The position numbers and the translations under genes were made by a program. Under the pieces are notes generated by a model. It ran no database searches and was not told the DNA's origin. It saw only the letters and a program-made list of their open reading frames with translations. Positions 54,093 to 64,000 of a stretch of 64,000 nt of DNA are shown here, piece by piece. How positions within the stretch are numbered: the first letter of the stretch is position 1; the number at the start of each line of letters is the position of its first letter. The stretch comes from Isoetes taiwanensis (Eukaryota > Streptophyta > Lycopodiopsida > Isoetales > Isoetaceae), in assembly GCA_021234155.1 (NCBI GenBank), contig JAJEKV010000086.1, positions 3,771,461 to 3,835,460 on the forward strand, written 5' to 3'.

Positions 54093-56940
54093 ATAGTGTA
54101 GTTGATTACTTACTTGCACCTCCGAAAATGGATGTAGTTCAAGATTTTCAGATCATGGATAAGATGCTTGAGTCCGACCATGCTCCTCTATGTTTCTCTT
54201 TGAATGTAAGGCTGCAAAAATAGGCTGCTAGCAAGGAATTTGTTCCTAGAATCAAGCTGAATTATAAAATGAAACATCTATATCAAGAAAGCTTTGAAAG
54301 GCAAATTGAAAGCTTGGTAGAGAGCGGGACTGAAATTGATGCAATGGTGCTAACCAATGCGATTTTAGGTCTTTATAAACGAGTTTTGGAATGACAAAGT
54401 ATAGGTCAGCAAAGCGGTCTAAATCCTGGTGGGATCTGGAGTGCTCAGAGATGCGGAAATCTTTGCTAAAAGGTCTGAAATTTAAACCGAGCTGGTATAA
54501 GAAGTTTTTGAAGAGGAAGAAAAGATCTTTCCAGCGAACTCGTCAATTGGAGCTAGAGGCAATGTTAGAAGAAGAGCCCAAGAGATTTTGGGCTACCACT
54601 CAATTGGATCATGATCATATGGCTTTAAATGTAGGTGAGTTGCTGGAATTTGTCCGACAAGTTTATTATGTTCCTGGGGCTACTGCCATGAAAGAAATTG
54701 AGGTGCATGAAGATCTATTCACCAAATCAGAGGTACAGGATTACCTGCGGACATGTCTAATGGTAAAGCATTAGACATAGATGGGCTCTCAAAAGAATTA
54801 TTGAAATGGGGAGGGGATTGTATGATCTCATGTTTAACCTGCAGCCTTGAATAGAGCAGCTAAAGAAGGTTTTCCTAGAGCATGGCAAGTTTGCAAGGTA
54901 GTACCTATCTTCAAATCGGGTGATAAGCATGATGTACACGGCTACCGCTGACAATTATGGTTAGTAGCGTGTTTGCAAAAGTTTTTGGTGGTTTACTTGA
55001 GCGTAAAATAAGTGGTGGACCGGAGGAAAAGGGCAAGAGAAGCGGTATGTCGGGCTGGTTTTGAAGGAACCACAAAGACTTATGACCATATCATGACACT
55101 CACTGTCTTATTGAGAGGGCAAAACGTCCTAGAAAAGCGTTGTATTTGGCCTTCATTGATTTCACAAAAGGCATTTGATTCCGTTCAAAGTGAGGGATTG
55201 CGGGGAAAGAATGGAACGATTAGGTATCCCCAATCCTTGCGAGGTGCGGTCGCAAAAGCTGTATGAAGAGGTCATTGCAAAAGTTTCAGTAAAACTTCGG
55301 ATGAAATCAAAAGTACAATTGGTGTGAAACAAGGTTGCCCCTTGTCGCCGGCGCTCTTTGGGCTTTACATTGATTCTTTAGAAGAATGGATACGTATGAG
55401 AGGACAAACGAGGGCCTCTTGGTAACTACTTAATTCGATTATTGATGTATCTTTGACAATGTGGTTCTTATTTCAGAAAATCCAATGGGCCTACAAGTAC
55501 ATCTAGATAGCTTGGAGCTGTTCTCTAAAGATCGTCAGTATGAAGGTAAACATGTCAAAAGCGAAATGCATGATTTTTTGGGACTGTGGCAAAAAACAGA
55601 CTTCTTTTATGGGAAAGATAAATTGGAGGTAGTTGATACATACAAATATTTGGGTTTAGAGGTTAGCTCTAATTACAGTTGGAAGGAGTGCATCATGAAG
55701 AGAATAGCAGGGAGGTAAAAGCGGCACTATATAGCATCTTTGAGATGTCATAAGGCGTGTTTGCAAACATGGCACTTATGTAAAATGCTTTTTCGAACCT
55801 TGGTTCAAACGGTTGTGCTTTATGGATCTCCCATATGGGGGCCATCTATCTCCCGGGGGCAAGCTAAGTTGTTTTGCGGGAGGAATTGGGAGAAAGCTTG
55901 GGGTAAAAAGCATGTTAGGGTGTCCCTTAAAATAGTGACTAAAAAGGGGTTCTTAAGTTGTTTTTTTTTATATATATATTGATCTCCGATAGCATTATCT
56001 TTATCTTAACTTTGAGGAATTTTGGGAGTCAAGAAAAGAAAAAAATGCCTTATGCAATGATCTTATCCAAAAGGTTGGAATGCTCCCACTAGAGGCCTTA
56101 TGCAATGATCTTATCTTGGAATGGCCCTTGTGCCGCATAATTATGTACATTAATCGGATTCAGAGCTTGGACGATGGCAAGCTTCCATACATAGGAATGC
56201 AAATGTCTTCTGGGAATGGATGGTTCTCTGATGTTAAAACATGGACAAGCAAATGGGGGTTGGATGTACAAGATTGGCCGTTACGATCACGGGGAGTTAG
56301 GGACATAGTGCAGTCTAAGGTAATTGAGAGGTTGTGGCGGGAAAAAGGGACCAAGATGAATTTCTACCTGATGGAGGTTAATCCCATGCTTGTGTATATG
56401 GAACAAGAGTATTTACGGGCGCAACCATGGCTTAGGAAGGTGATTGCACGATATAGACTGGGTTCTCACCGGTTGCGGGTTGAGACAGGTCGTTGGGAAG
56501 GGATTTCAAGAGAAGATCGAACTTGTTCTTGTGACATGGGACACATTGAAGATGAGGAACATGTCTTTTTATATTGTCCTCATTACCAGAAGATACGCGA
56601 TGATTTTGAGATCAGTCAAGAAAATTTCCAGAATTTTTTTACTTTACTGCAAATAGAGCCTTTGAAGCTGGGTATTTTTATGTTAAAAATAGAAACCCAT
56701 CGTGAACTAGTATTGCAAAGTTTGAAATCAGTTGATGTACATTTAGCTTCATGACCTTTTGGGTCTCACGAAGCTCGATTTAATTATTATTATTATTATT
56801 ATTGTTATTGTTATTGTTATTGTTATTGTTATTGTTATTGTTATTGTTATTGTTATTGTTATTGTTATTGTTATTGTTATTGTTATTGTTATTGTTATTG
56901 TTATTGTTATTGTTATTGTTATTATTATTATTAATTATTG
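54093..56940 (+). mobile_element. LINE family 3 (endonuclease tail, reverse transcriptase, C-terminal domain)
   Basis: It starts inside the endonuclease: VDYLLAPPKMDVVQDFQIMD and SDHAPLCF (54095-54205). The linker frame 54391-54774 has KSWWDLECSEMRKSLLKGLK. Polymerase blocks: LLKWGGDCMISC, PRAWQVCKVVPIFKSGDK, RAGFEGTTKTYDHIMTL, FDSVQ, IGVKQGCPLSPALFGLYIDS (about 55318), a frame-broken motif C (DNVVLIS), and YKYLGLEVSSNY. The C-terminal frame 56080-56754 is open for 224 codons with RYRLGSHRLRVETGRWEGIS and CSCDMGHIEDEEHVFLYCPH. A short 3' UTR ends in ATT and ATTGTT repeats instead of poly(A), as RTE-type LINEs often do. Several internal stops make it inactive. The intact 3' end suggests moderate age. 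Confidence 0.85.
56781..56940 (+). repeat. (ATT)n / (ATTGTT)n microsatellite tail
   Basis: ATT units, then about 20 perfect ATTGTT hexamers (56801-56920), then ATT units again. It is placed exactly at the LINE 3' end, so it probably arose from the element's tail. The poly-Ile/Val and poly-Leu frames here are artefacts. Confidence 0.95.
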
Positions 56941-57416
56941 TGCGCCAAACAACTGGGCAAAAGCATCTAGATGTTGAGCTTTGACCCTCTATATGTGATA
57001 ATTAGGTGCCGCCTCCTCAAGATCCTCTCGAGTAATCTCCTATGGGCTCAAAACCATACCACATCCACACTCAACATTTTCCAATCTCGCCTGTACATGC
57101 ATCAGGCTCGGGGGTCACATGAACAAGTAAGTTTGGGTTCTCATTAAGAGGACTCGAAGGATCATAAGGGTTGGGACAAGATAGTACAAAACCAAGCAGT
57201 AATCTTCTTCCAATAGGATCCTCTTGACAAAACCCATCTGGAAGGAAGAGCTATGAACATACTACTATTGAAGCCAAATTGTTGTACCCTTCTTACCAGC
57301 TAAAGGAATCGCCATCTCCAGCTAAAACCACAAGAAAGCACATGGAACAAGCACATGCTTGGGCGGACCTTCATCGCAAAATGAACATAAAAAACCTCAC
57401 TGACACCAGACAAAAT
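56941..57416. other. Right flank of LINE family 3
   Basis: 56958-57062 repeats the left-flank segment 53806-53905. The remainder has no gene. Confidence 0.5.
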
Positions 57417-58767
57417 GGATAAGGACTGAAATGAGGTCCCTTGGGGAAATGTTTCTTGGCGCTAACATCTCCGCCTGCGACTAAGGCGGTCGTGAGAGAG
57501 GGACCGCCCCTCTCTCTTTACTTCCGGCACTGCTACTTCAATCCGAGGTCACCAGGTATTTTTTCGGATGCTAGCAGAGGATTCAACATTCTTGTAGAAT
57601 TTTCCTGGCTTCTTGTGATGTTTCGTCCTGGAGCAGCTTTAGGGTGGATCTTTCCACGTTCTGCTTCATGCCACTAACGTGGCTTCCGCTCTTTGCTTCT
57701 TGAAAGCATAATGCTATCTGCTTTGTAAAAAGAAGGGACAAACATTCCGGTAGCTTGAGAATGCAGGTTCCATTCTTTTCATGCAGATGCGCAGTGAAAT
57801 GGCAAAATGTGCCTATAAGGTGGAATAGATAGGTGCAGATCTGGTAAGAGAAGCAGTCTTTAGGTTGAGCATTAAAACTTTAATTTTGCCTTAGGTTTAT
57901 TCTATCAGGCCGTTGTTTCCTTCTCTCGCTCTTTCTTACTAGCAAGAAAGGTCCAGATTTACAATGATATGATCAGAAATTTTCATGTATGGCAGGAGGT
58001 CTTGTAGAATAATTTTAGAAACCTTGATATATTGATTGAAGAGGAATAACAGATTGTATGGCAGGTCAGAAAGAGGTTTATTCATTCAAGTATTGAAGCT
58101 TGAACGGATTTCTAAACGCCTTGGCACTATTTCAAGAACTGCTATGCTTGAATAGCCACTCAAGTGCTAAAGCTTGTGCGTTTTTATTGGTACTGATATG
58201 CCAAATACCAGGTACTATCCAAGACTGATTTGGATTGCTCGAATACTGCCATGTTCGAATTGCTTAGAATTTCCATGCTTTTTCTGATAATGCCTACATT
58301 ATTTGGTGCTCAGCAGCTTAGTTCTTTCGCTTGGATTATTGTAGGCATAAACATTGACTAGAGCCCATCTCTAATCATGAAAATGAAAATCATTAGCTGC
58401 CATCAGCAAGAGCTATCGTTAATCAGGAGCTGATTACTTATTTCGAGATTTTTATTCCAGCAAATGGCAATTCCTCCAGAATTGTTATTAAAAGGAGCAG
58501 TCTAGAAATCCATGCTATTAGGAAGCATCCTAGCTAGACTAATAGCAAAGTACTTCCTGCATCTTCTTGTATAATCTGGTTATCAAGTTGGAGGATTTAT
58601 GCGCTTAATGTATATCAGCTTCTAGAGCAGATAATAAGTTTCTACACATAGAGAATGAAGATGTCGAGATTACTCCTGTAGTAATTCTCTATGTGCAATG
58701 AAGCATTGTACTCTTTATTTCATATATCTCGTTCTTTCAAAAAAAAAAAAAAAGGGGGATAAGGACT
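57417..58767 (+). mobile_element. Retroposed unit with poly(A) and 11-bp target-site duplication
   Basis: GGATAAGGACT occurs at 57417-57427 and, right after a poly(A) run (58739-58753), at 58757-58767. The 1.3 kb between reads as a plus-strand retroposed sequence. Its 5' end is GC-rich with a stem-loop (GAGAGAGGG..CCTCTCTC, 57493-57517). Near 58378 ATGAAAATGAAAATCATTAG might be the start of an L1-type ORF2 endonuclease, but the frame closes quickly. It may be an internally deleted LINE or a processed transcript copy. Its layout (GC-rich head, no long ORF, A tail) parallels the unit at 5289-6860. Confidence 0.6.
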
Positions 58768-58943
58768 TACCAGAATAGCAACTCCATAAACCCATGGGTT
58801 GGATGCCATGATCCGCCCAAGCTTATGCCTCCATTGCCAAGAAAAATGTTCACAGCCCATCCAGGAGGAATATAGACTGTGGTTTCTTGCTCAAAAAAAC
58901 CACATATAAGAGCAACTTCCTTTCTCATACAGTTTGCAAACCA

Positions 58944-59005
58944 TTGGTAGTTGTAAAGAAAGGATTAGCCAAGATTATGGCTAATCCTTTCTTTACAACT
59001 ACCAA
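58944..59005. repeat. Perfect 27-bp inverted repeat with 8-base loop
   Basis: Left arm 58944-58970, loop AAGATTAT 58971-58978, right arm 58979-59005. All 27 pairs match (the arms begin TTGGTAGTTG and end CAACTACCAA). A random perfect stem of this length is very unlikely. Confidence 0.95.
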
Positions 59006-61105
59006 GATCAATAGAGAATATTCTCCTTAAGATTGAATCTATCACTCAGGATGTCAACCCTAGAAAAAAAAAACCTAATGTACTAAATACCCTGAAACCC
59101 TAAAATAATTTCAATCAAATACATAATGGTGTCAATTGATATTTAAATTTGCATTCATCAGTCAGTCTTGAGCCTTCTAGGCATATGTCTCATGTTCCTG
59201 CTTGCCTTCGGGCCATTGTACTCTTGATTCTTGTTCATATATCAGATCCTTTGGCGATCTTGGCGTATTTCTTGCATATTTTCCATGTATTTCCCTTCTT
59301 TTTGCGTAGATTCATGACAATTGAGGAGTTAGTTTATGTACTAAGAAAATAGGATTAATTGGTAAGAGATTGTGTGGACATATGTATAACAAGTATGTCG
59401 TCTTCTACTTGGGGACATTTTGATACCCGTTATACTCTATAATACATTTGAATGCAGTTAACAATTTTCTAGGAACCTTTTCTACACTTGGCTCTGAATA
59501 CATATATGTAACATAGCTACATGGAATGCACTTATGAATTCTTTTCTCTAGGAAGCCTTCTACATTTGGATTTGGCTACATTGAATACATTCTGAATTGG
59601 ATTGTACATTGCTATTTTGCTTTTGGTTTATAGTGGACACTATATTCTTTCAGTCATCTGGTTATTATTGTTAATGCTTTCATTCTTGCAGGTGAAATGG
59701 GTAGTATAAAGAAGCCAAAGAAAGGTATGTGATATGTGTTATGGTCTGTTTATATGTAATTCAATTTGACTTTGTATGCAGATGTAGGCAAAAAGAGAGC
59801 AGATCGTCCAATAAAGACACTTGATCCTCCCTTCCCAAGCGTTCTGATCCCAACGCTAAACAACCACAACTAAAAAGTTCCCTTTTTTTTTTTTTGTCTC
59901 TACGCTCCCATTGCTTGTGGGTGCTCGTGTGCAAGCTTAGTAAATCCTTTAAGTTTTTGCACCAAGAGGGTTGTCATTCAGTTCATTTCCGCCCTAAGCA
60001 CATGTCACTCCCGCAACGACACTCTCACTCATTCATCTTCAATCGCTGTCAAACATACCTCTAGGATGTCAAAAGTGTTGTGCAATGAGAATTGAAGATC
60101 ATAAATATTCCTTACTGCATACTTTGTCATTTCAATAGCATCAAAAGATAGACTATTCTCCATCCCAAGAACATTCTCCAACGCATTATCAGCACGTTCC
60201 TTTTCTTTGCTTATAAAGCATGCGATGTTGTGGGCCATTTTAAAAAATTGTGCTAGCCTTTAAAAACTATTTTATCTTGCACCTTTTCATTGTTTTACAA
60301 GCATGCAATGTTGTGGTGGCCTTTTAAAATTAAAAGGCCGACGTCTATTTTCAATAGCACCATTTTCTTCTTTATCTTTAATGACTTAGATATACTTTCT
60401 TCCTTCCTTCCTTCTAACAAAATTTTTTTTTTTTTAATAAAACTCTTTTCCCAACAAAAAAGTTTGAAAAAAACATTTGCAAACACAATCACGCTAATTT
60501 GAATTTCTAAACATGAATGTATCTCTCTGATATAGTGATTCTCGGGGGAGTGGTTCGAAAAGCAAGAATGAGATAATCGCATGGCAATTGAATTGTAACA
60601 CTTGAATTACTGAGGTTTATTTATGGAACATTGGAAAAGGCTGAGATCCTAAAAATGGCCGATGTAACTACCTTTTCAAGAAGGCTCCTGGAATCTCCAT
60701 ATAAGGGAAAGAGGTGCACCAATTATGATACAAATCTTCCTCCTTCTACACATCTTGCCTCTTTGTCTATCTTTTCCTCAATCCTTCCAAGCTTCTTTTT
60801 AGCCCTCATGAATCCAATGTTATTTCTTGGAGAGGATTCTCTAAGGGTTAATCCATCCTTCCTAATCCTTTTTCGTTTTCGTAACTTAAACTTTGCATGC
60901 ACTGTCTCAAAATTTCTTGCTTTGCGAGCCCGGTTAGGTAGTGAGCTTTGGCCATAAGAGCTAGAGTCCATAACAATTGATATTAAAGTCTGATTCCAGT
61001 TTTGCTTTGACCTTGTGTGCAAGGATTCAGATTATGTTTAAAATCAGGATTAAGATTTAGTAATCCGCAAGTGGAGGCCTAAAGAATGTGTTAAGAACTT
61101 CACAA
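59006..61105. other. Intergenic with possible small exons
   Basis: 59694-59725 (GTGAAATGGGTAGTATAAAGAAGCC) and 59782-59870 are bordered by GCAG and GTATGT-like sites and would encode a basic peptide (MGSIKKPKK, then GKKRADRPIKTLDPP). A minus-strand frame at 60029-60238 (helical, acidic) and another at 60723-61022 (very basic: KFKLRKRKRIRKDG) have no recognised family. None can be supported as a gene alone. Confidence 0.3.
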
Positions 61106-61165
61106 GGATTTTAGTAGGTTAAGACTAGAGAAGTAGGATTTTAGTAGGTTAAGAGTAGAGGAAGT
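61106..61165 (+). repeat. Tandem duplication of about 31 bp
   Basis: GGATTTTAGTAGGTTAAGA(C/G)TAGAG occurs twice in succession (61107 and 61137). Confidence 0.7.
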
Positions 61166-63196
61166 TTTTTTTTAGCACACCAGCCCTACCAGGCCTACAC
61201 CCCTTCCTGCATTTCTAGCCTATCCACGTCGCATGTCCACATCAGTATTTCTGACATGGAGATGACGTGTTATATTTCAAACCGTTAGATACTAATCCTA
61301 AGGTTTATAAAATTCCACGTATTTCAAGAAACGGATTCAGAGATACGACAAGTCAGATGGATTTCCTCAGCTTCGCATCGATTCCTTTCTTTCCCCTCTT
61401 CATTTGTGGGCGGCATTCTAGATGAAGGTAACTGATATGGCCGGGGCATCTCCTTTCTTTCGCCTTTGCTTGGTTGCACCGTTCCTTCATCTTCTTGAAT
61501 GAGAGCTCGCTTATTGTGGACTCCATTACAGAGGATGCCGTATCGAATGTCTTAGCCAATCAATTCACCGAAGATTTGGGTGCCTGTACTGAAGTGAAGG
61601 TGTCCGACGGCCATAGCCGTGCTTCATCCAAGCATGCTGGAATCATCTGCATATTTGATTACAGATTATGGGCATGTGCTCAAATGCTGGACTGTAAGTC
61701 ATTAACCTTGCTTGAGCCTTTTTAGATGAGTTGTGATTTAGATCAGCATCTACAAGGCTGGCATATACCTATGAAGGCAATCTATGGAAGAGAATCTATG
61801 TTGCCCCCTCATCCCGTCACGCTTTACTCACAGGAATGACATGAGGGATGGTTCTGCACTCCTATCTCATCTCCTGGTTTCTTAGCCTCCTTTCTCAAAT
61901 TTTTCCTTGCATTTTTTAGTCTGATCATGGGTGTAGGTGGATATGTCTGGACATAGTTGATATATTGAATGGAAAATCTTATGTTATCCTATTGTTTAAA
62001 TTTGGTTTTTCCGGGGTTCCGAAAACTTTTTGGATTTTTGTCTTGGTTCGTTTCTCTAAGGTTTGGGTTTATTTTTTCCGCCGGCAAACTTTTCAGAGAA
62101 CCAAAAATCAGGAAGAAAAAAATAGGGTTTCCGCAATTTTTGGCCGCATGGAGGCACGGCATGGAATATTTGAGCTATGATTTCGGCATGGAAGATCAGC
62201 ATGGAATACATGTCGAGGACCCCGGGACAGGATAATAGGAGTTTTTGCCAGTCCGATTGGATTCTGATGCACTGCCGTTAATAATTGTAGTGTTTTTTTG
62301 GTAATGCTTGCTAGAACAATGGTTATGAGTATTATTCCGTCAATTTTTAGCTCTTTAATGACTCTTTTTGAGGTTCATACAAAGATTTTGGATGCATGTC
62401 TGGTCATTTTGCCCCCATGAATATATGGTGACCTAGATTGATGCCGTTCTTAGATTTGGCTATTGGCCTGATCATTTTCATGGGCGACCTTAACAACATC
62501 GAAGTAGAGTTGCAGGTAAAAAATCATTCCTTTATTTCTTCTGATTTTACAGATGCATATAGAAATTTTGGGTTGTGAGTTCTTATCTGGCTTTTGAATT
62601 TAAGTATCCATTCTTAAAACTCAATTTGAATTTAAATCTGTATTGTGGTTGCTTATCTGCTGCATACAAGGATGTCCACTCTATTTCGAATTGGAAACTT
62701 GATACTTGCAAAAGATTTAGAGCCATCGACTTGTCATACGCTCGACCGCTAAGAGGTCGGATCTGCGTACATAGGTGTTGTACAAAATAAAGGAGGCACC
62801 AGCTCATGTTCTTGGTGACATTCCATGACAGAATCATGTGAGTCCCTCCTTTTTTATCCATAGTTGGCTCCATAGTAAAGATTGTGTAGAGATTCTTGAT
62901 CTAATCATCTCATATCCTTTGAGACAATGGCGCCACATATGATAAGGCACTAAACTACATGTTTAATTAATTGTGACTTCTTATTACATAATCGTCTCTA
63001 CAAAGTGCGATGGGAAAATGTCTTATTCCTGCAGATAAGCTGAAGCTTGGATTATGTCCTAACAATTCAATCCCTTTCACATATGGTCCTATCATCAACT
63101 GGTTCTAATGGTCACTAGAGGTAAGAACTTTGTCTACAATGTTGTACGTTTTACTAGGGCTAGGTTACATCTTTGACATAGGGTATATGACTGCAG
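61166..63196. other. Upstream of the last gene, possible unresolved exons
   Basis: Frames at 61474-61725 and 61965-62235 have no known motif. A short candidate exon ending at a GCAG|GTAAAA site is at 62481-62516 (MGDLNNIEVELQ). I could not chain it to the exons downstream. The rest is AT-rich. Confidence 0.3.
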
Positions 63197-63836
63197 ACCT
63201 GAGTTGAAGCAAGAGGAATTGCAAGCAGCAATCTATCATGGCAACATGGAAGAAGCACGCTCTGTGGGTTGTACCACATGGACAGATGCAGACTTGGATG
63301 TGAGTAGATCATTTGTGCTGTCAATAACTAGAAGCTGTCTTAACTGTGGACTTGACTTCAGGAATTGCTAACAAACATGGAAAGAGAAAAGGAAAAGTCA
63401 AAACAAGATTTTGATATGGAACAAGACCCAACCTCATCAGTCTGTTCTGAAATGACCCTTCGTCAGAGCATCCAAACACAAAGAGGTTCTGAGATTCTGA
63501 GATTAGTAAACAAGTTCCCAGCATTATACAGGAGCTATTGGAAGTCCAGCAGAGGTCTAGGGTTGCAGAAGAAGATAATGTCTCTTTATCAGATCTAAAC
63601 GAAGGGGCTGCAAACTTGATAAGGGATTTCTTAAATGCTTGCACTGATGTATCAGATGAAATTTCGGAGCTGAGTGAACAGTCTGCAGCCATTGTGTATG
63701 AATTCTTGAAACAGTGCATGGATGAAGAGAAGGAGCCAAAAGAGTATAAAGTGGAAGATATTCTTAAGAGTGAATGTAGTGAAACATTCAGAGCTGCTCT
63801 TCTTGAAATCTATTCTGCAAGCATGTATACTTCATG
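63197..63836 (+). CDS. 3' exons of an unidentified host gene, with a frame-shifting duplication
   Basis: Exon 63197-63299 lies between CTGCAG and GTGAGT and reads PELKQEELQAAIYHGNMEEA onward. Exon 63362-63836 follows TTCAG, in phase, with ELLTNMEREKEKSKQDFDME and ends DILKSECSETFRAALLEIYS, then SASMYTS and TGA. The encoded protein is acidic and helical with a Leu/Ile heptad-like part (LNEGAANLIRDFLNACTDVS). At 63487-63502 the 8-mer TTCTGAGA is directly duplicated. Removing one copy would restore a single frame through the exon (SEISKQVPSIIQELLE). The gene extends upstream beyond what I could resolve. The family is not recognised. It could be a pseudogene or carry a consensus error. Confidence 0.5.
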
Positions 63837-64000
63837 AATGTGAATCTTGTGGGCCATGGGGAACAGCAAGAAGAAAAATTTGAATCCTCTGCAATTGAGA
63901 AAACAGAGCAAGGAAGGTCAGCTTTAATCCTCCGCAACTGAACCGTAATGTTTCTGCAACATTTCCGCAATGCCCAATTTTGTGCAACTGATATAAGGCC
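63837..64000. other. 3' flank of the last gene
   Basis: Presumed 3' UTR. No further gene before the window ends. Confidence 0.4.

Noticed and set aside
56759-56984. Poly-Ile/Val and poly-Leu open frames
   Set aside because: They are the reading frames of the ATT/ATTGTT microsatellite and have no coding meaning.
1-64000. CRISPR arrays, bacterial operons, ribosome binding sites
   Set aside because: Spliced genes and plant retroelements show this is a eukaryotic nuclear sequence. The repeats seen lack a spacer-repeat pattern.

Overview
The window looks like nuclear DNA of a land plant with a large, repeat-rich genome, most likely a gymnosperm. The host genes have plant-type GT-AG introns: a JmjC hydroxylase, a SWIM-domain recombination factor and a relic of cinnamate 4-hydroxylase. 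They sit far apart in AT-rich DNA crowded with old LINEs, an internally deleted Ty1/copia piece, simple repeats and one large Ty3/gypsy element. The species cannot be named from sequence alone. I find no CRISPR array, no rRNA and no convincing tRNA gene.

Layout. 0.1-2.8 kb, minus strand: a decayed retroelement reverse-transcriptase relic beside a broken coding region resembling a plant negative-strand RNA virus nucleocapsid. 5.3-6.9 kb: a retroposed unit with a 15-bp target duplication and poly(A). 6.9-7.7 kb: two similar peptide-coding pieces in opposite orientation. 8.2-9.8 kb: an open-frame relic, a dispersed repeat and a LINE end. 9.97-13.25 kb (+): an apparently intact four-exon JMJ32/JMJD7-type gene. 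13.5-20.7 kb: repeats and degenerate open frames. 20,756-33,872: an LTR retrotransposon with TG...CA ends and a GTTTG duplication, inserted in a local repeat. 35-42 kb: L1-type LINE, copia relic, unknown minus-strand frames and a second LINE family. 45.6-47.7 kb (+): CYP73A pseudogene. 48.3-49.9 kb (-): SWS1/ZSWIM7-type gene. 50-53 kb: an uncertain zinc-finger frame, a SINE-like unit and a large inverted repeat. 54.1-56.9 kb: LINE ending in an (ATTGTT)n tail. 57.4-58.8 kb: another retroposed unit with a target duplication. 58.94-59.0 kb: a perfect 27-bp hairpin. 63.2-63.8 kb (+): the 3' exons of an unidentified host gene carrying a frame-shifting 8-bp duplication.

The most unusual object is the Ty3/gypsy element. 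Its integrase end carries a chromodomain, a module known in chromoviruses to read methylated histone tails. Its first open frame, upstream of gag, begins with a near copy of the histone H3 tail (ARTKQT-Y-RKT). A second non-canonical coding region also lies between the 5' LTR and gag. Differences between its two LTRs, and many frame breaks in pol, fall at CG or CAG/CTG sites, including a recurrent CAG-to-CGAG change that also hits the tRNA primer binding site. Part of the apparent decay may therefore be consensus error, and the element could be younger and more intact than it reads.
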